From Adiantum capillus-veneris (lineage: Eukaryota; Streptophyta; Polypodiopsida; Polypodiales; Pteridaceae), in assembly GCA_014529385.2 (NCBI GenBank), contig CM043967.1, forward strand, positions 7,214,001 through 7,277,500: a stretch of DNA of 63,500 bases, written 5' to 3'. Of this stretch, positions 35,450 through 49,654 are shown one piece after another. Numbering within the stretch: the stretch's first letter is position 1; each line of letters opens with the position of its first letter. The notes beneath the pieces were generated by a model, which had not been told where the DNA came from, did no database searches, and was given only the letters and a program-made list of their open reading frames with translations. The translations under genes and the position numbers were made by a program.

Positions 35450-36973
35450 CTTCCGATTTTAGTATCCATGGTTGGGCACTGTTGAAAAGTGTCCGTGGAG
35501 GCTGTGAAAGGTTTTTGATTGGTTGTTGATGGATTGATCATCTTCATTTGTCGTTGAATTTGTTGATGAGGTTCACTTTGTTGCAGCATCTTCATTGGTC
35601 CAAATATATCCGATGTGAGAGATGATTTGCATTTGTCCGTTGTAATAGCATAATGATGAGGCTACTATGTATTTATGAAAAGTATGTACAAGGGAAGTAG
35701 AATGATGAGGTTTTAATTAGGGTCTAATACCTGGATGACCAAAGGGAAAAAACCCAGTGGGAAAAAAGTGCCTTTGGGATACGTGCATTATTGGAGTACT
35801 TATTAGCATGGGAAATATTAATAAAGTACTCAAAGAATTATTTGCTGCTAGATATAGAATTAAACAATGTGATATCCGTGGAAGTTTACTGGGTCGACGC
35901 CAATTTTTCAAGGTCAGCACCAAGCAATGGGAGCATTGGACAGTCACCAACCCTCCTATTTACTCGGTGCTGGCTCCATTGTTGCATGTAATGACTTTAA
36001 CACCAAGGTCAACACCAAGCGATGGGGAGCATTGGGCAGTCACCAAGCCTCCTATTCGCTCGGTATTGACTCCACTGTATGACTTGTCTTTCCTTGTTGG
36101 TTATCATTTCCCAAGGTCTTTGTTGTTGCTTGTAATGGCTTTAACACCAAGGTCAACACCAAGCGATGGGGAGCGTTGGACAGTCACCAAACCTCCTATT
36201 CACTCGGTATTGACTCCACTGTATGACTTGTCTTTTCGTTGTCGGTTATCATGCCCCAAGGTCTTTGTTGTTGCTTGTAATGTCTTTAACACCACGGTCA
36301 ACACCAAGTGATAGGACAATCACCAAGCTTCCTAATCGCCCAGTATTGAATCCACTGTATGACTTTTCGGTTATCATGACATTGGTTTTCCTGTTGTAGT
36401 CCCCACTCAAGGTGCATAGGTGGTAGAAAAAAGAGTGTCTAATGCATATGTCCAATAATGGGACATCCTATTTATGCATACACAAAAATGCATGGAAAAC
36501 AATATGCTGTGCAAGAAGGATTTTGAGGGGTTCTTCAGAAAGATGGTGTAGCTATAAAAGCACATGACATGGCTTTGCAAGCTGGCACCCCTTTAAGAAT
36601 GGTTTTTGTTAACGAGGATATGTGCTCTCATCTTACTATGCACTGTGCGTGAGAGTTGGACTCTACGACACTCCACCAATTATAAGTTAATAGACTTTGA
36701 CTCTTATGCTCATCTCATCTAGCATGATTAACATGCTTAGATATGCTCAACTCTTCCAGCTTGATTGTAAGCCTAATAACTACAACTCTTAGCACAAAGT
36801 TTAATATGACTTGAAGCTTTGGGACTAATGCTTTGCTCATTGTATGGCTCAACAACTCGACTTTGGCTATGCCAAAGAGTGTTTTTTGCACCCTGACGAC
36901 TTGACTTTTTACATTCTTGTGCTTACTACAAACATTTCTTCAGGTAAAAGTAAGCTTGAATCCTCAAAAGAGA
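35450..36973 (-). other. inner element 3' region with ~144-bp tandem repeat
   Basis: No gene is supported. Three imperfect copies of a unit containing CACCAAGGTCAACACCAAG start near 36001, 36145 and 36290, a period of 144-145 bp. A shorter related copy lies upstream near 35915. The apparent plus-strand 184-codon ORF arises because the repeat length is a multiple of three. Confidence 0.7.
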
Positions 36974-38049
36974 TTAGTGAAGGACCAAGTTGGCATTGAA
37001 GGTCTCTTTTGCCATACCTATTTTATCATCTTTGAATCTGCTGTTGGTTGGGTTGTCCTTGTTTAACTTTGAAGACTCCATTATATGTTTGATTCTCCAA
37101 TTGGGCTTGTTGATAAGAGTCTTTGATGTTGTTGTAGGCCTCTGTTCACTGTCGGCATTTGGATTTTGACTAGGAGCATTTTCCAAGACTTAGGAATCCA
37201 AACCTCTTGATCACCTTTGTATCTCCTTTGTTGACTTTGCCTTGCTCTAGGTCTTGTTGAGCTCTTGATATCTGCATGCAGGTTTGGTGTAGTTGTAGTT
37301 GGCTTGTGGTTGATTGGTAGCCAAATCTTTGTATCGCCTGTGTAGAATCCATGTCCAAGAGGAACATTCTTTGAGATCCGTCTTTGTTCTATATCCTCTT
37401 GACAGTTGTGGTAGATTTTAGCATCTTTCAATGTTGTTTTGTTGTATACCTGCTTCTTAGGTATCCTGGCATAATGTTGAGGTTGATACCTTATGGGCTT
37501 TATTTCTCGGGAGAGACTTGAAGTTACTTCATATGCTCTAACCTACTGTTTTGGCACCCATAACTATCTATTACCTCTATAGTACTCCTGTTCCTTTAAG
37601 CTCCATTGTGATGCTATCCATCCCATGTGTTTGTTTTTTTGGGTTGATTTCTTGTCTTTAATCCAAACCGGATCATTGACTTGACTAAATTGCTCTGAAC
37701 AAACATTTGATTTACTTTATTCTGATTTCTTGAGTGCCTGGATTGATATATCTTTGCTTTTCTGGGTGTCTCCTTAGAGGTTTCAGTTGGGTCAGCAATT
37801 GACTTGAAATTTTGAAAGTCTGACTTGCTAGAAGTATTTGACCCATGAGGGTCCTTTGACGTAGAGGCATACGATGTTACACCTTCTTTGATAATTGGTG
37901 GAGGGTCCACTTTAGCTTTACCTTTGTCTGCAAGATTTGTCTTAGATTCTTGTGACTTTTGCAACTCTGAATTTATCATTAATGGTACTCGTAAATGTTG
38001 TTGGCTACCTCTTGGAAAAGAGAGTATTAGTATTTTATCTTCGCTGTAG
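36974..38049 (-). pseudogene. inner element ORF, disordered C-terminal region
   Basis: Minus frames (38069-37614, 37431-37081) encode a Ser/Lys/Gln/Pro-rich chain with two GDTKIWLP- and GDQEVWIPKS-like motifs. I see no folded domain. Stops and frame changes occur between pieces. It follows the second retropepsin-like segment, where RT would normally begin, yet none is found. Confidence 0.5.
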
Positions 38050-38391
38050 GCCTTGTATGGTCTAACCACTGATGTCCAAGGATGACATCTGCAAGTATTT
38101 CCTTTGAAGGCTTCACTTGAAATTTTACTTTCTCTTCATGATTTTGGATGCTAAGGGTAGCAACCATTTCTTTTGACTTGTAGCCTTACCCATGATTTGT
38201 ATATTACCTGGCTTGTCCTGAGTAACCTCTAGAATGCTCTGGATGTTTTTTGCAACCATATTGCACTTTGCTTCTTTATCTAGTAGAGAGTTGCATCTGA
38301 CGCTTGCTTTTTTTGTACTACTGAGAACTATGGAGGGTGGCTTGAGATTTTGTTTTCTAATCTGACTTACAATAGCTGATTCAATTGGCAA
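38050..38391 (-). pseudogene. second retropepsin-like segment
   Basis: On -, VRCNSLLDKEAKCNMVAKN (near 38300) occupies the position of the L-[LIV]-D-[TS]-G-A active loop. After about 60 residues ADVILGHQWLDHTRPTAKI (near 38080) gives the typical I-L-G-x-x-W-L motif. The catalytic Asp is present but the following T/S-G is K-E, so activity is doubtful. It could be a protease that lost function or a structural copy. Confidence 0.55.
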
Positions 38392-38693
38392 TGAGTGATT
38401 GATCTTTGGACTTCCTATTGCTTCCCGGTTGTTTGCAATTTGAACTTCTTAACTTCTGGCTTTGGTGGCATTCTCAACTCAATAGCTTCTGTGGTTGCTC
38501 TTTGCCCTGTTTGATATGCACTTGCTATTGCTTGATTTGCTTTAAGCTCTTTTGAAGTTTTGATTGATGGAGATGAATCATCTTCAATAAGATCTGCTTT
38601 GATGTACATCTCCATTCTAACTATGCTTGAGGACCTTGTGTTGTCGTCCATGGGTGACCATTGTTTGTCTTCATTCTTTGTTGTATGTGAAGA

Positions 38694-39060
38694 CTACATC
38701 TTCATTGAATTATGTATCTCTAGGACCTTTTGGGCCATTGGAATTCCCATTATGATGTTGTTTGGCATATCTTTTGCTGTGATCACATGAAATTGAGCTA
38801 TGATGATCTGTGAACTTACTTCAATAGCGGTGGAGATGATTCCCCAACATTTTTCTTGTTTGTCTCTAGATATCCTCACAAATTCAAGAGAATCTTCCAA
38901 TTGTGGTTGGATACATCTTTTCCAAGTGCGAAAGGACATGAGGTTCTTATCTAGCTTTGCTTCTCTTGAGAGTTTTTCTTCATTCTCATCAACAATATTG
39001 CACTAGATTGTCTTAGGATTCGTGTCTAAATTGACTGCTTTTGTTGTGTCCATGTCCTTT
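38694..39060 (-). pseudogene. first retropepsin-like segment
   Basis: On -, CNIVDENEEKL and AKLDKNLMSFRTW (near 38930-38970) resemble the N-terminal strands and active loop. MPNNIIMGIPMAQKVLEI (near 38715-38770) resembles the C-terminal I-L-G-x-P motif. D-K-N stands in place of D-T/S-G. A TAG near 39004 interrupts the frame just upstream. The stretch 38415-38651 between the two segments is polar and unrecognised. Confidence 0.45.
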
Positions 39061-39304
39061 GGTTGAGCTTTATGTGCATTTTCTTTGCTTTAACCATCTG
39101 CTTCAATTGATGTTGACTCGTATGACTGTGATACTACACTTTTTGCTTGCAATTGTTGAGCATTGTCCTCCTGCATCTGGGTAGCGCTTGATCTTAATAG
39201 ATCCATTGTACTTTCTGACAGCATCTTTCTCTTTGGAGGAGATTTTGGTGGTGATCTTTGTGTAGCTTTTTGGACAGTTTTCATTGATTTTGAATTTTTT
39301 ATCA

Positions 39305-39840
39305 CCTGTTTTGGCAGCTTGAGGCTTGCATTATCTTGAGATAGTCTTTGACTTCAATCAAGCCATCTGTAAGGGTTTGTACAAGGTCATGATCTTGTTG
39401 ATATTCGTTACCATGTGCGTCTTGATATGCATATGTGAGATTGGTCACATGCAACTGTTTGAACATTATTGGATTTGTTGATATTCGTTACCATGTGCAT
39501 CTTGATATGCATATGTGAGATTGGTCACATGCAACTGTTTGAACATTATTGGATTTGTTGGCTTTTGACTCTGACTTGTGGAGATCATCTAAAACTTTTT
39601 TCTCTGATGATCTTCATAGTAGTAATAGTCTGCAGATTCTGATGGAATCTGGGTCAATTGGAAACATCCAACAACCATATGATCTTTCAAAGGTTTCTGC
39701 CTTGAAGGGGTCTGTTGACTAGAGGCTCTAGGGATTCTAACTGCTGTAGCATTTCTTGGTACATAAGCTGATCTTGATGGATTTGCAACTCCCCCCTTCC
39801 TAGGGTGATCACTATAGCCTGCTTCATCGTAAGAGTTCAA
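39305..39840 (-). pseudogene. inner element ORF with duplicated Y-D-G-Y motif
   Basis: A minus frame carries YAYQDAHGNEYQQDHDLVQT (near 39380-39440) and, because of an 80-bp tandem duplication, the same motif again about 80 bp away. Upstream, YYYYEDHQRKKF at the end of the 39840-39589 frame is similar. The motif resembles YVHYVDQEGKLYKKDH in the next segment, each followed by a related hydrophobic strand (LIEV). The region looks like a repeat-built, non-enzymatic structural protein. 80 is not a multiple of three, so the duplication breaks the frame. Confidence 0.5.
39395..39554. repeat. 80-bp tandem duplication
   Basis: The unit TTGTTGATATTCGTTACCAT through TGAACATTATTGGAT occurs twice with a period of 80 bp and almost no differences, indicating a recent event. 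Confidence 0.95.
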
Positions 39841-40089
39841 AATTGTTTAGCTCTGGTTCAGTCTCACCTTTTGAGATTGTGAAGGTACACTGTGGGTAGC
39901 ACTGTTGTTGTTTGATATCTGTAAACCTTCTGCATAGTTTCCTATGTATCTCTATGAAACATGACAAATTATTCCCCAAGTCAAGCTATCGATATCATTA
40001 TCTTTTCCCTCCTATTGTCTATCCCATGGGTCTCCTATGATATGAGCCTCTTTGATTTCAAGACCCAAGGCATCATAGATGCTAGACTC

Positions 40090-40665
40090 TCATCTATATC
40101 TACGACTATTTTGGTCAAAGTATATGCTCGTTTGGTTACAACGTCGAAGCTTGATTTTCAATGGAGGAGAGTTTGGCTCTAAATTGATTTCTAGGTTCAC
40201 TTGGGTAATATCCTTCAACCCTAGAGAGGATGGGCTATAATAGATTCTTTCCTCTGAAATGAACCATCTTTTTTGATCTATCACTGGACGCACTTCTATG
40301 AGTTGGTATGTGGGCCGTTCAAACACTGGGTGATCCTTTTTGTATAGTTTTCCTTCTTGGTCTACATAGTGTACATATGAATTATATGTACCATAAAATG
40401 CTAACTTTGATGTGTCCCTTAAACTTGTGAACGATTGCAAACTTGTGGCTATGGATGGAGAATCATTTGCAAACCTAACAGTCTTTTCAACCTTCGGTGA
40501 TATCTGGACACGTTGACCAAACTCATGCAGGAATTTGTTGTTCAAAGAATCAATTTTAAGCTTTTCAGGTGCCTGTGCATCTTTATGTGGATTTTGAACT
40601 TGCAGTGTAATTACCGGTGCTTCTAATGGTAATACAGAATCATCTGATTGCATTAAAAGTGACAA
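40090..40665 (-). pseudogene. inner element gag-like ORF with hairpin motifs
   Basis: A 191-codon minus frame holds YVHYVDQEGKLYKKDH, RWFISEERIYY and IYFDQNSRRYR, variants of one aromatic-x-D-x-x-G-x-x-Y pattern, with LIEV and VNLEINLE strands between. It lies directly after the zinc-knuckle piece in reading order. I recognise no catalytic motif. By position it is part of Gag or a spacer protein. Confidence 0.5.
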
Positions 40666-40704
40666 GTTAGATGCACTTACATCGAGATTTGCATTTTCAA
40701 TTTT

Positions 40705-40928
40705 CTATGTATCTTGCTTGGTAGTTGATGTGTCTTTGTTGTCTGGATTTCTTGGACAATCTTCAGAAAAATGTCCACCTTTTCGTCCACAATCTGAGCA
40801 ATATGCCATGACTAGTGGTATTTCATCTGGTTATGTCATGTCAAGCTCTAGCGGAGGAGCTTTTGTTTCTATGTTGACCAAGTTGTCAGCATCTTCTTTC
40901 AAAACATTAAGCATCAAGTTGTAGAATG
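40705..40928 (-). pseudogene. CCHC zinc knuckle of inner element
   Basis: On -, from about 40809, the frame reads MAYCSDCGRKGGHFSEDCPR, a perfect C-x2-C-x4-H-x4-C knuckle. It ends at a TAG near 40705. In the same frame upstream, LNVLKEDADNLVNIETKAPP and a TAA near 40840 precede it, so the knuckle was once joined to a longer Gag. This is the firmest sign that the inner element encodes a retroviral-type Gag. Confidence 0.85.
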
Positions 40929-40989
40929 CTCCATCTTGACCTTTGTACTGTCTTTGGCTTGGTTCTCCAATTAGATTGGCTTCAATTGG

Positions 40990-41421
40990 TTAATCTATTG
41001 GATTTTGCAATTCTGGTTCTCGATTATTGATCTGACCACTGCAACCATGTACCATTCCTGATTGCATATGCACGAACTGTATGTTTTGCTGGCTTGTGTA
41101 GATTTCTAGATAAACACTTGGGTTGAATTTTTGAACTTCTATATGCACTTCATCTTTCAGCTTACAATACCTGGCTCCACTAATGTCTGTGAACATCTGG
41201 GAGTTATCTGAATCTGGCTTTACTCTGATCAATAGGATTTTGGCTCCTGTGCTGCTCTTGCTACTCATTAAGTATCTATGGCCTTCTGAATCTGCATATA
41301 AGACCTCATCTCCATTGTAGCCATATAGCTGTAAAGTCTGCTCTGTTGCAGTTGTGCATGTGTTGCCATTGCTACTGGTTTGCTCTGTTGTACTTGAATC
41401 CTTGGCTCGACTTGAGTCCAT
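40990..41421 (-). pseudogene. inner element gag N-terminal ORF with hairpin motifs
   Basis: A 143-codon minus frame starts at an ATG and a Ser/Thr-rich tail. It then has two copies of the Y-x-D-x-x-G-x-x-Y pattern (EVLYADSEGHRYL and QMFTDISGARYCKL) with strands such as AKILLIRVKP after them. It ends at TAA 40990 but coding continues towards the zinc knuckle. The plan parallels the Ty3 gag at 1843-2361. Confidence 0.55.
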
Positions 41422-44620
<3,199 letters not shown>

Positions 44621-44638
44621 TCCCCGGCAATGGCGCCA
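44621..44638 (-). other. primer-binding site of inner element
   Basis: On -, TGGCGCCATTGCCGGGGA begins two bases after the LTR end. This is almost identical to the tRNA-Asp-type site known from Athila-lineage plant elements (one base different). It fixes the element's orientation and 5' LTR. Confidence 0.85.
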
Positions 44639-44640
44639 AA

Positions 44641-45500
44641 TGTTGGGGATTTCCATCGTTGCATAGCTCAAATGACCAACAAAATTATCAATCCTGAGGG
44701 ATCAGCTACCCGGCTAGGGCATGGAAACACTCACACGATTAGTGAGCTAGTCATGGCAACATGAATGGTGACTCTACGAGGTAAGCTTCTTGGCCTATGG
44801 AGGAGCTAAGCCACAATGATGGGCAATCTCCACATCCACTTCCCTTCACCTCCAATCAACCCAATCACACACACTAACGAGCACCACACTCCAATCAAAC
44901 TTACATGCACACACAAGCAAAAGATGGCAATCAAACAAGTTTAGAGAGGGATTAACCACTAATTAGTTATGATCTAGCCAATCATAACATCATTAGTAAT
45001 CACAAGAAGCATGAGAGAGGCATAGTGAAAGAGAGTTAAGCATTGATTAGTGTTAACCAAGTCACATGAGCAAGGAGAAGCTCAAGGATTCCATAGCCAC
45101 ACACCTCAAAAGCTCTCACCAAAGAGTTGCTCTCAACCAATGAGCTTGAGAATCCTAATTTCTTTTACACGCTGCCGTATATACCTAGGGTAAAAATATG
45201 CAATGTTCGGGCGCCCAAGGCCTTTAGAGCTCCACCACTTATTGAATCTGCAACCTAAGCACACTAACTGACCTGTTCTTTATAGCTTGAAATTCCCATT
45301 GAGCCTGTAACACATTAAAACATTACAATGGCTTGAAATAAAGCGCGAATTTACAATACATGACCATTTTGGGAAAATGTGAAAAATGTGTAACTCCAAT
45401 CTTTACTGCTTCTTTGTATTCATCCTCAATGTGCATCCGTAAGGCTCAGGCCTTTAACAGCTCCTGTTAATCGACGTCGACTTAGTTAACACTCCCAACA
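44641..45500 (-). repeat. inner element 5' LTR
   Basis: Ends are TGTTGGG and CCCAACA, a perfect 7-bp inverted repeat. The 860 bp align with 34536-35449. The TATA position reads TATATACGG on -, one base from the TATATAAGG of the 3' copy. Confidence 0.9.
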
Positions 45501-46255
45501 ACTCAAGCTTGTATCTTCATCGTCATCGGCATCATATATCGACTCCGTATCTGCATCTTCATCCACTTGCTTCTCCACAAATACTTGATCCTCTTCATGA
45601 CTTTGCTCACTTTCTCCACCTACTTCTGAACCCTTGGTATCTGCAACTCTGCTACCTTTTCATGAAAACTTTCCACAAGAATAGGCTTTACCTCTTTAGC
45701 CCGCACTAGAACCTCAACATCTGCTACGGCTTTTGCTCCTTGGTTCACCTCGACATGGGGCTTCTTCTCGTTGACAAGCTCGTCCACCCTCCGCACATGC
45801 ACATCACAAATTGGAAATCTCCAAGGAACATAACCAAGCATAGCCTTACCTCTATAGGCTTTACACTTCGAACAATTGGAACCGCTTTTGGTCGGATCAA
45901 AGAACACTCTGCTACCGCTGCAACAGGCACATGATTTGCCGGATTCAACACTCCCGACTCTAGCTTCCGCTTTACCTTTCGGCTCTTCATCTTGGCCAGA
46001 TAGACCATGTCTTCATACGTATCCGCATAGTCTTCCATCTTTTCTCTAATACTTGGATGCAAGAACTCTAACAGCTTTGACAACTTCAAATATTGACTGC
46101 CTTTTACCCCAACAACAACCTCTAACTGCTTCCAACAGGCTTCAAGTTGCTCAAGAAAAATGAAAAAGTCCTTACCCACATACTGACGTATTGCCTTCAG
46201 CTTTGCACCAACTTCCTCTACAGTAATCACCTCTAAAAATTTCTCTCAAAATTGA
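45501..46255 (-). pseudogene. outer element gag
   Basis: The minus frame (161 codons from 46230) reads YVGKDFFIFLEQLEACWKQL, then SKLLEFLHPSIREKMEDYAD and LAKMKSRKVKRKLESG, the helical plan of a retrotransposon gag capsid. A frameshift follows. The chain ends in the acidic TESIYDADDDEDTS exactly where the inner element is inserted. The rest of the gene resumes beyond 34535. No zinc knuckle was found. Confidence 0.6.
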
Positions 46256-46842
46256 CTTTGCAGCTCCTTCCATGATCTCGATCACTGCTCTTTAAACCAT
46301 CAAACCAAATCTTGACCCACCTGCGCATCAACAGTGGCACTGTCTACAGTTTTTTCTCATTCGTCAACATATGCATCGATAGTAGCCATAACTCAAAATC
46401 TTCTAACCAATCCTTGGGATCTTCAACACCCGTAAACATGGGGCCAAAACTTGGCTCCACCATCCCTGCCCGCTTCAAACTTGGCCACCGAACACCTTGA
46501 CCATCAACCAACCGCTTTGTCGGCTACCTTGACCTCAAATCATAGCATCAGCCAACTCCTAAGTGGGGGTACCAAAAGATGGAGAGGGGGAAAAGTAAAC
46601 ACACCCAGAACAAAACACAATGCCTCATTATAGCCTAGGGTTTACACAACGCCCCAATCCACTAGAGTTCACCTTCAAAACTCGACACTATCTGCAAGCA
46701 AACCATCACCTGTCGACGATCCTATGCACACACACTTTGCAACACACCAAACCGACGCAATCATTCCGCTCTGCCTAATTCAGAGCCTTCTACATGTACA
46801 CAACCTCTCTCTATCTCTCTTTGCACGATAGACCTCGGGGAT

Positions 46843-46868
46843 GGGGGGGGGGGGGGGGGGGGGGGGGG
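46843..46868. repeat. poly-G run (26)
   Basis: A homopolymer at the same LTR position as the 34-G run at 31644; the two differ in length. Confidence 0.97.
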
Positions 46869-47314
46869 CACGCACGCCGACACACGCCCGCACACAAGCA
46901 GAGAAGAGAAGGGGGAAGGGGGCATTGATGCCAAGAGACATCAATAATGTCTTCCTTGCATACACACACAACCATTTACAACCAATCCCTTGTCGGCACA
47001 ACCCTTGACAGCATATCCTGCCTCCAATGGCCTTCTCGACAAAAAACTTCAACTGCCCAAAACCCCTTTCAAAATCATGTTCACCTCCTTTTATAGGGGT
47101 TGGCTAGTGCAAAAAAAAAACATGGAGTTTCCCCAGCTCGTGCAGTTCACCTTGAGATCATTTTAGTATTTTTTTGCTTTGCATACACTTGGTCTACTTC
47201 TTTTTAGGCATGATTGCATGGTGAACACCTTGCTTTGTCTGCCCACTTTGCCCACCCTTTGAACTTACCCTTTGGGCCCTTTTTGCATATGGCACCCCCC
47301 TTGGAGAATATTTT

Positions 47315-47316
<2 letters not shown>

Positions 47317-47373
<57 letters not shown>
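47317..47373. repeat. (CT)n microsatellite
   Basis: About 57 bp of CT at the position matching 32141-32203 in the other LTR. Confidence 0.98.
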
Positions 47374-47375
<2 letters not shown>

Positions 47376-48655
47376 GACACGGGACACCCCCATGGCACTA
47401 GCGATATCGCTAGTGGGGAACCCGTTTGCCTCAAAAAATCTTGGCGATGAACCCGGCCTTGGTGGGTGCGCTCAACTGCCATGTCATCACCACCTACGTC
47501 CATCCTTAGCCACCGGCCAGGCGTCGTCGTCGCCTTCCTCCTTCGGACAAAACACCAGTGTCGTGTTTCCCTGCAGGGCTACGAGCACCACCACTAGAGC
47601 CACCGCAATGCCATCCCAGCGGGCACCATAACCGAGCTAGTGGGAGCTCACTCTCCCCTTGTGTGACAATTAATGGGACAATGCCCTTGCCCATATAGCC
47701 TTTTTGTCTGGGTGCTCATCTCACATGTGGGACCTCCCATGCACCACGTGGCAGCTCCCAGATTCCCCAATCCTCTTAAGGCCCTTGAAATTCCACAAAA
47801 ACCCTTTGAAGAACGTACGAATTCCCCCCCCCCCCCCCACTTGAAGGCTTGCTATACCTTGCTCCAAGATCGGATTCTGAAGCCGCTGAGTTCGGCAAAA
47901 GCTTCACCATACCGACTTCAAGCCACAAGTACCTCAATGCATTTCAAGATTCTTGGGATCGGAAATCGAGGCCATCAAAACCAAAACATTCATCTATAAG
48001 CTCACCACCGCCAAATGCTCCCAAATTTACCAGGCCATGGCTCCGTGCTCGAGGCTCAGAATCACAAGCCCTCAATCCTTGTTGATCCAATACATCACAT
48101 AGCACCTTCTTGAACTCTGTCAAGGCCCAAAAAATGCTAGATTGCACAAATCCCAATGTGGTCAAGTGGGCATCAATCCGCCCTCGGCAAAACTTCAAAT
48201 GGTCATAACCTGCAATCCATAGCCCGATCTGCAATCCAAAAAGACGTGTATGCTCCATAACTGAGCACTACACGTATATGCATTGATATCCACTTGGGCC
48301 ACCTAGCTCTACCTACCCTATCCGTCTCAGATCTGCAATGCACTGCACCTTCAAACGCAAATATCTTGGGCTCCATAGTCTGTTCGATGATCCGTTTGGA
48401 CCTACTCCTTCAACACTTCAAGATTTACATTTCTAGGCCCAAAGATTTCACCTTGAACCTCCTTCACTTGCTACCCAAATTAGCCCCTTTTTGGGGGCCT
48501 TCTTCGCCTGTAAGCCGCATGGGCCATACACATCTGCTGCTACATGTCTACCCATGATCTTTATAGCTACTCTGGACCTTTGCCTTGCATCTGCTAGTGT
48601 GAACATATCTGCGCATGCCATCTTCTATGGTCGACCAACTTTGGCTGCACCAACG

Positions 48656-48970
48656 ATTTGAGCTAATTTTCTCTTGATAGCCGGACTATCTCCCCATTGG
48701 TGTAAAAGGCATCGTAATTAGTGACGCCACCTAGAGAGGAACATCATGAGGTAGAAGACCAACTATGAGGTTCATGGAGAGTCTAGACTACATTAGACTA
48801 GTACCAAAAGAGTCAGATCGAGGCTCTGATATAGAGAGAGAACCTAGGAATGAGAACGGTTTTCCTCCAGGACCAAGAACAACTGATGAATCTCAGCATT
48901 CATCTCATTCTAGGCACAAACAATCTGAGAGAGCAGAACAACATAATCAATCCCATGGATCCTAGTGTAG
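48656..48970 (+). other. short coding-like remnant
   Basis: A + frame at 48765-48965 encodes a very polar peptide (ESDRGSDIEREPRNENG, Ser/His/Gln-rich end). It resembles the disordered start of a retroelement Gag. It stops six bases before the copia LTR end at 48971. No function assigned. Confidence 0.3.
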
Positions 48971-49196
48971 TGTTGGAATTAGGGTTGCAAAACAACACAG
49001 CTTGGATAAGACGAAGGAAGCTCAAGGAACACAACAGAGAGTATATTACTTAGTGTGCAATGGAAAGATAAGATAGTCCTAGAGTGATGGGCATATATAC
49101 AATGCACGGGGGAAAAAAAACCTCCTATTGAGGGAAAAATGCCCCGGCGGTCCTAAGTGTGTTCACACACATCATAAACACATGTATATGGTAACA
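48971..49196 (-). repeat. copia 3' LTR
   Basis: On -, it starts TGTTACC at 49196 right after a purine tract (AGGGGAGGAT) and ends TCCAACA at 48971. At 226 bp it is within the usual short size of copia LTRs. No 5' copy is present. Confidence 0.7.
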
Positions 49197-49273
49197 ATCC
49201 TCCCCTGGGAGTGATATGATGAATGAGAGATGGCACATAGAGTATAGGTAAGTGCCATGCCCTAAGGACATGA

Positions 49274-49654
49274 TCAGTCCACAAAGGGGAGTAAGCCCAA
49301 ACCTTTGCAAAAAGCTTTGAACTTCTCTTGAGACAATGCCTTTGTGAAAATATCTGCAAGGTTGTCCTGTGTTGGCATATAAGCCAAGTTGATCTCTCTT
49401 GCTGAGAGCTTCTCCCTGACATAGTGGTTATGCACCTCAATGTGCTTTGTGAGAGCATGAGAAATTGGGTTCCTTGCAGGTGCCAATGCTCTCCAGTTGT
49501 CAGTGTAGACAGTGTTGGAAGTGTCCTATCCAACATTCAAATCAGCCATAAGGCGTTTGAGCCATACACACTCAACCATAACTATGCAGACTGCCATGTC
49601 CTCAGCTGCACAACTAGAAGTGGCCACAGTAGGTTGCTTCTTGCTCAACCATGA
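49274..49654 (-). pseudogene. copia RNase H, C-terminal part
   Basis: LTKHIEVHNHYVREKL and NLADIFTKAL (near 49.44-49.32 kb) are the conserved end of copia RNase H. The upstream part (KHWQTLKRIFCYLSGTLHLG near 49.83 kb) precedes it in another frame. It sits about 70 bp before the polypurine tract. Confidence 0.9.

Larger units (their letters stand above)
46580..48655 (-). repeat. outer element 5' LTR
   Basis: About 2.08 kb matching 31414-33483. It has 26 G at 46843-46868, (CT)n at 47317-47373, a C run at about 47825-47839 and a minus-strand TATA box near 47085-47096. Just inside on -, TTTTGGTACCCCCAC is a possible primer site. Gag follows about 325 bp on. Confidence 0.72.

Noticed and set aside
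35757-36311. 184-codon plus-strand ORF with repeated TKPPIxSVLTP units
   Set aside because: It is created by a 144-bp tandem repeat whose length is a multiple of three, in the 3' non-coding part of a minus-strand element.
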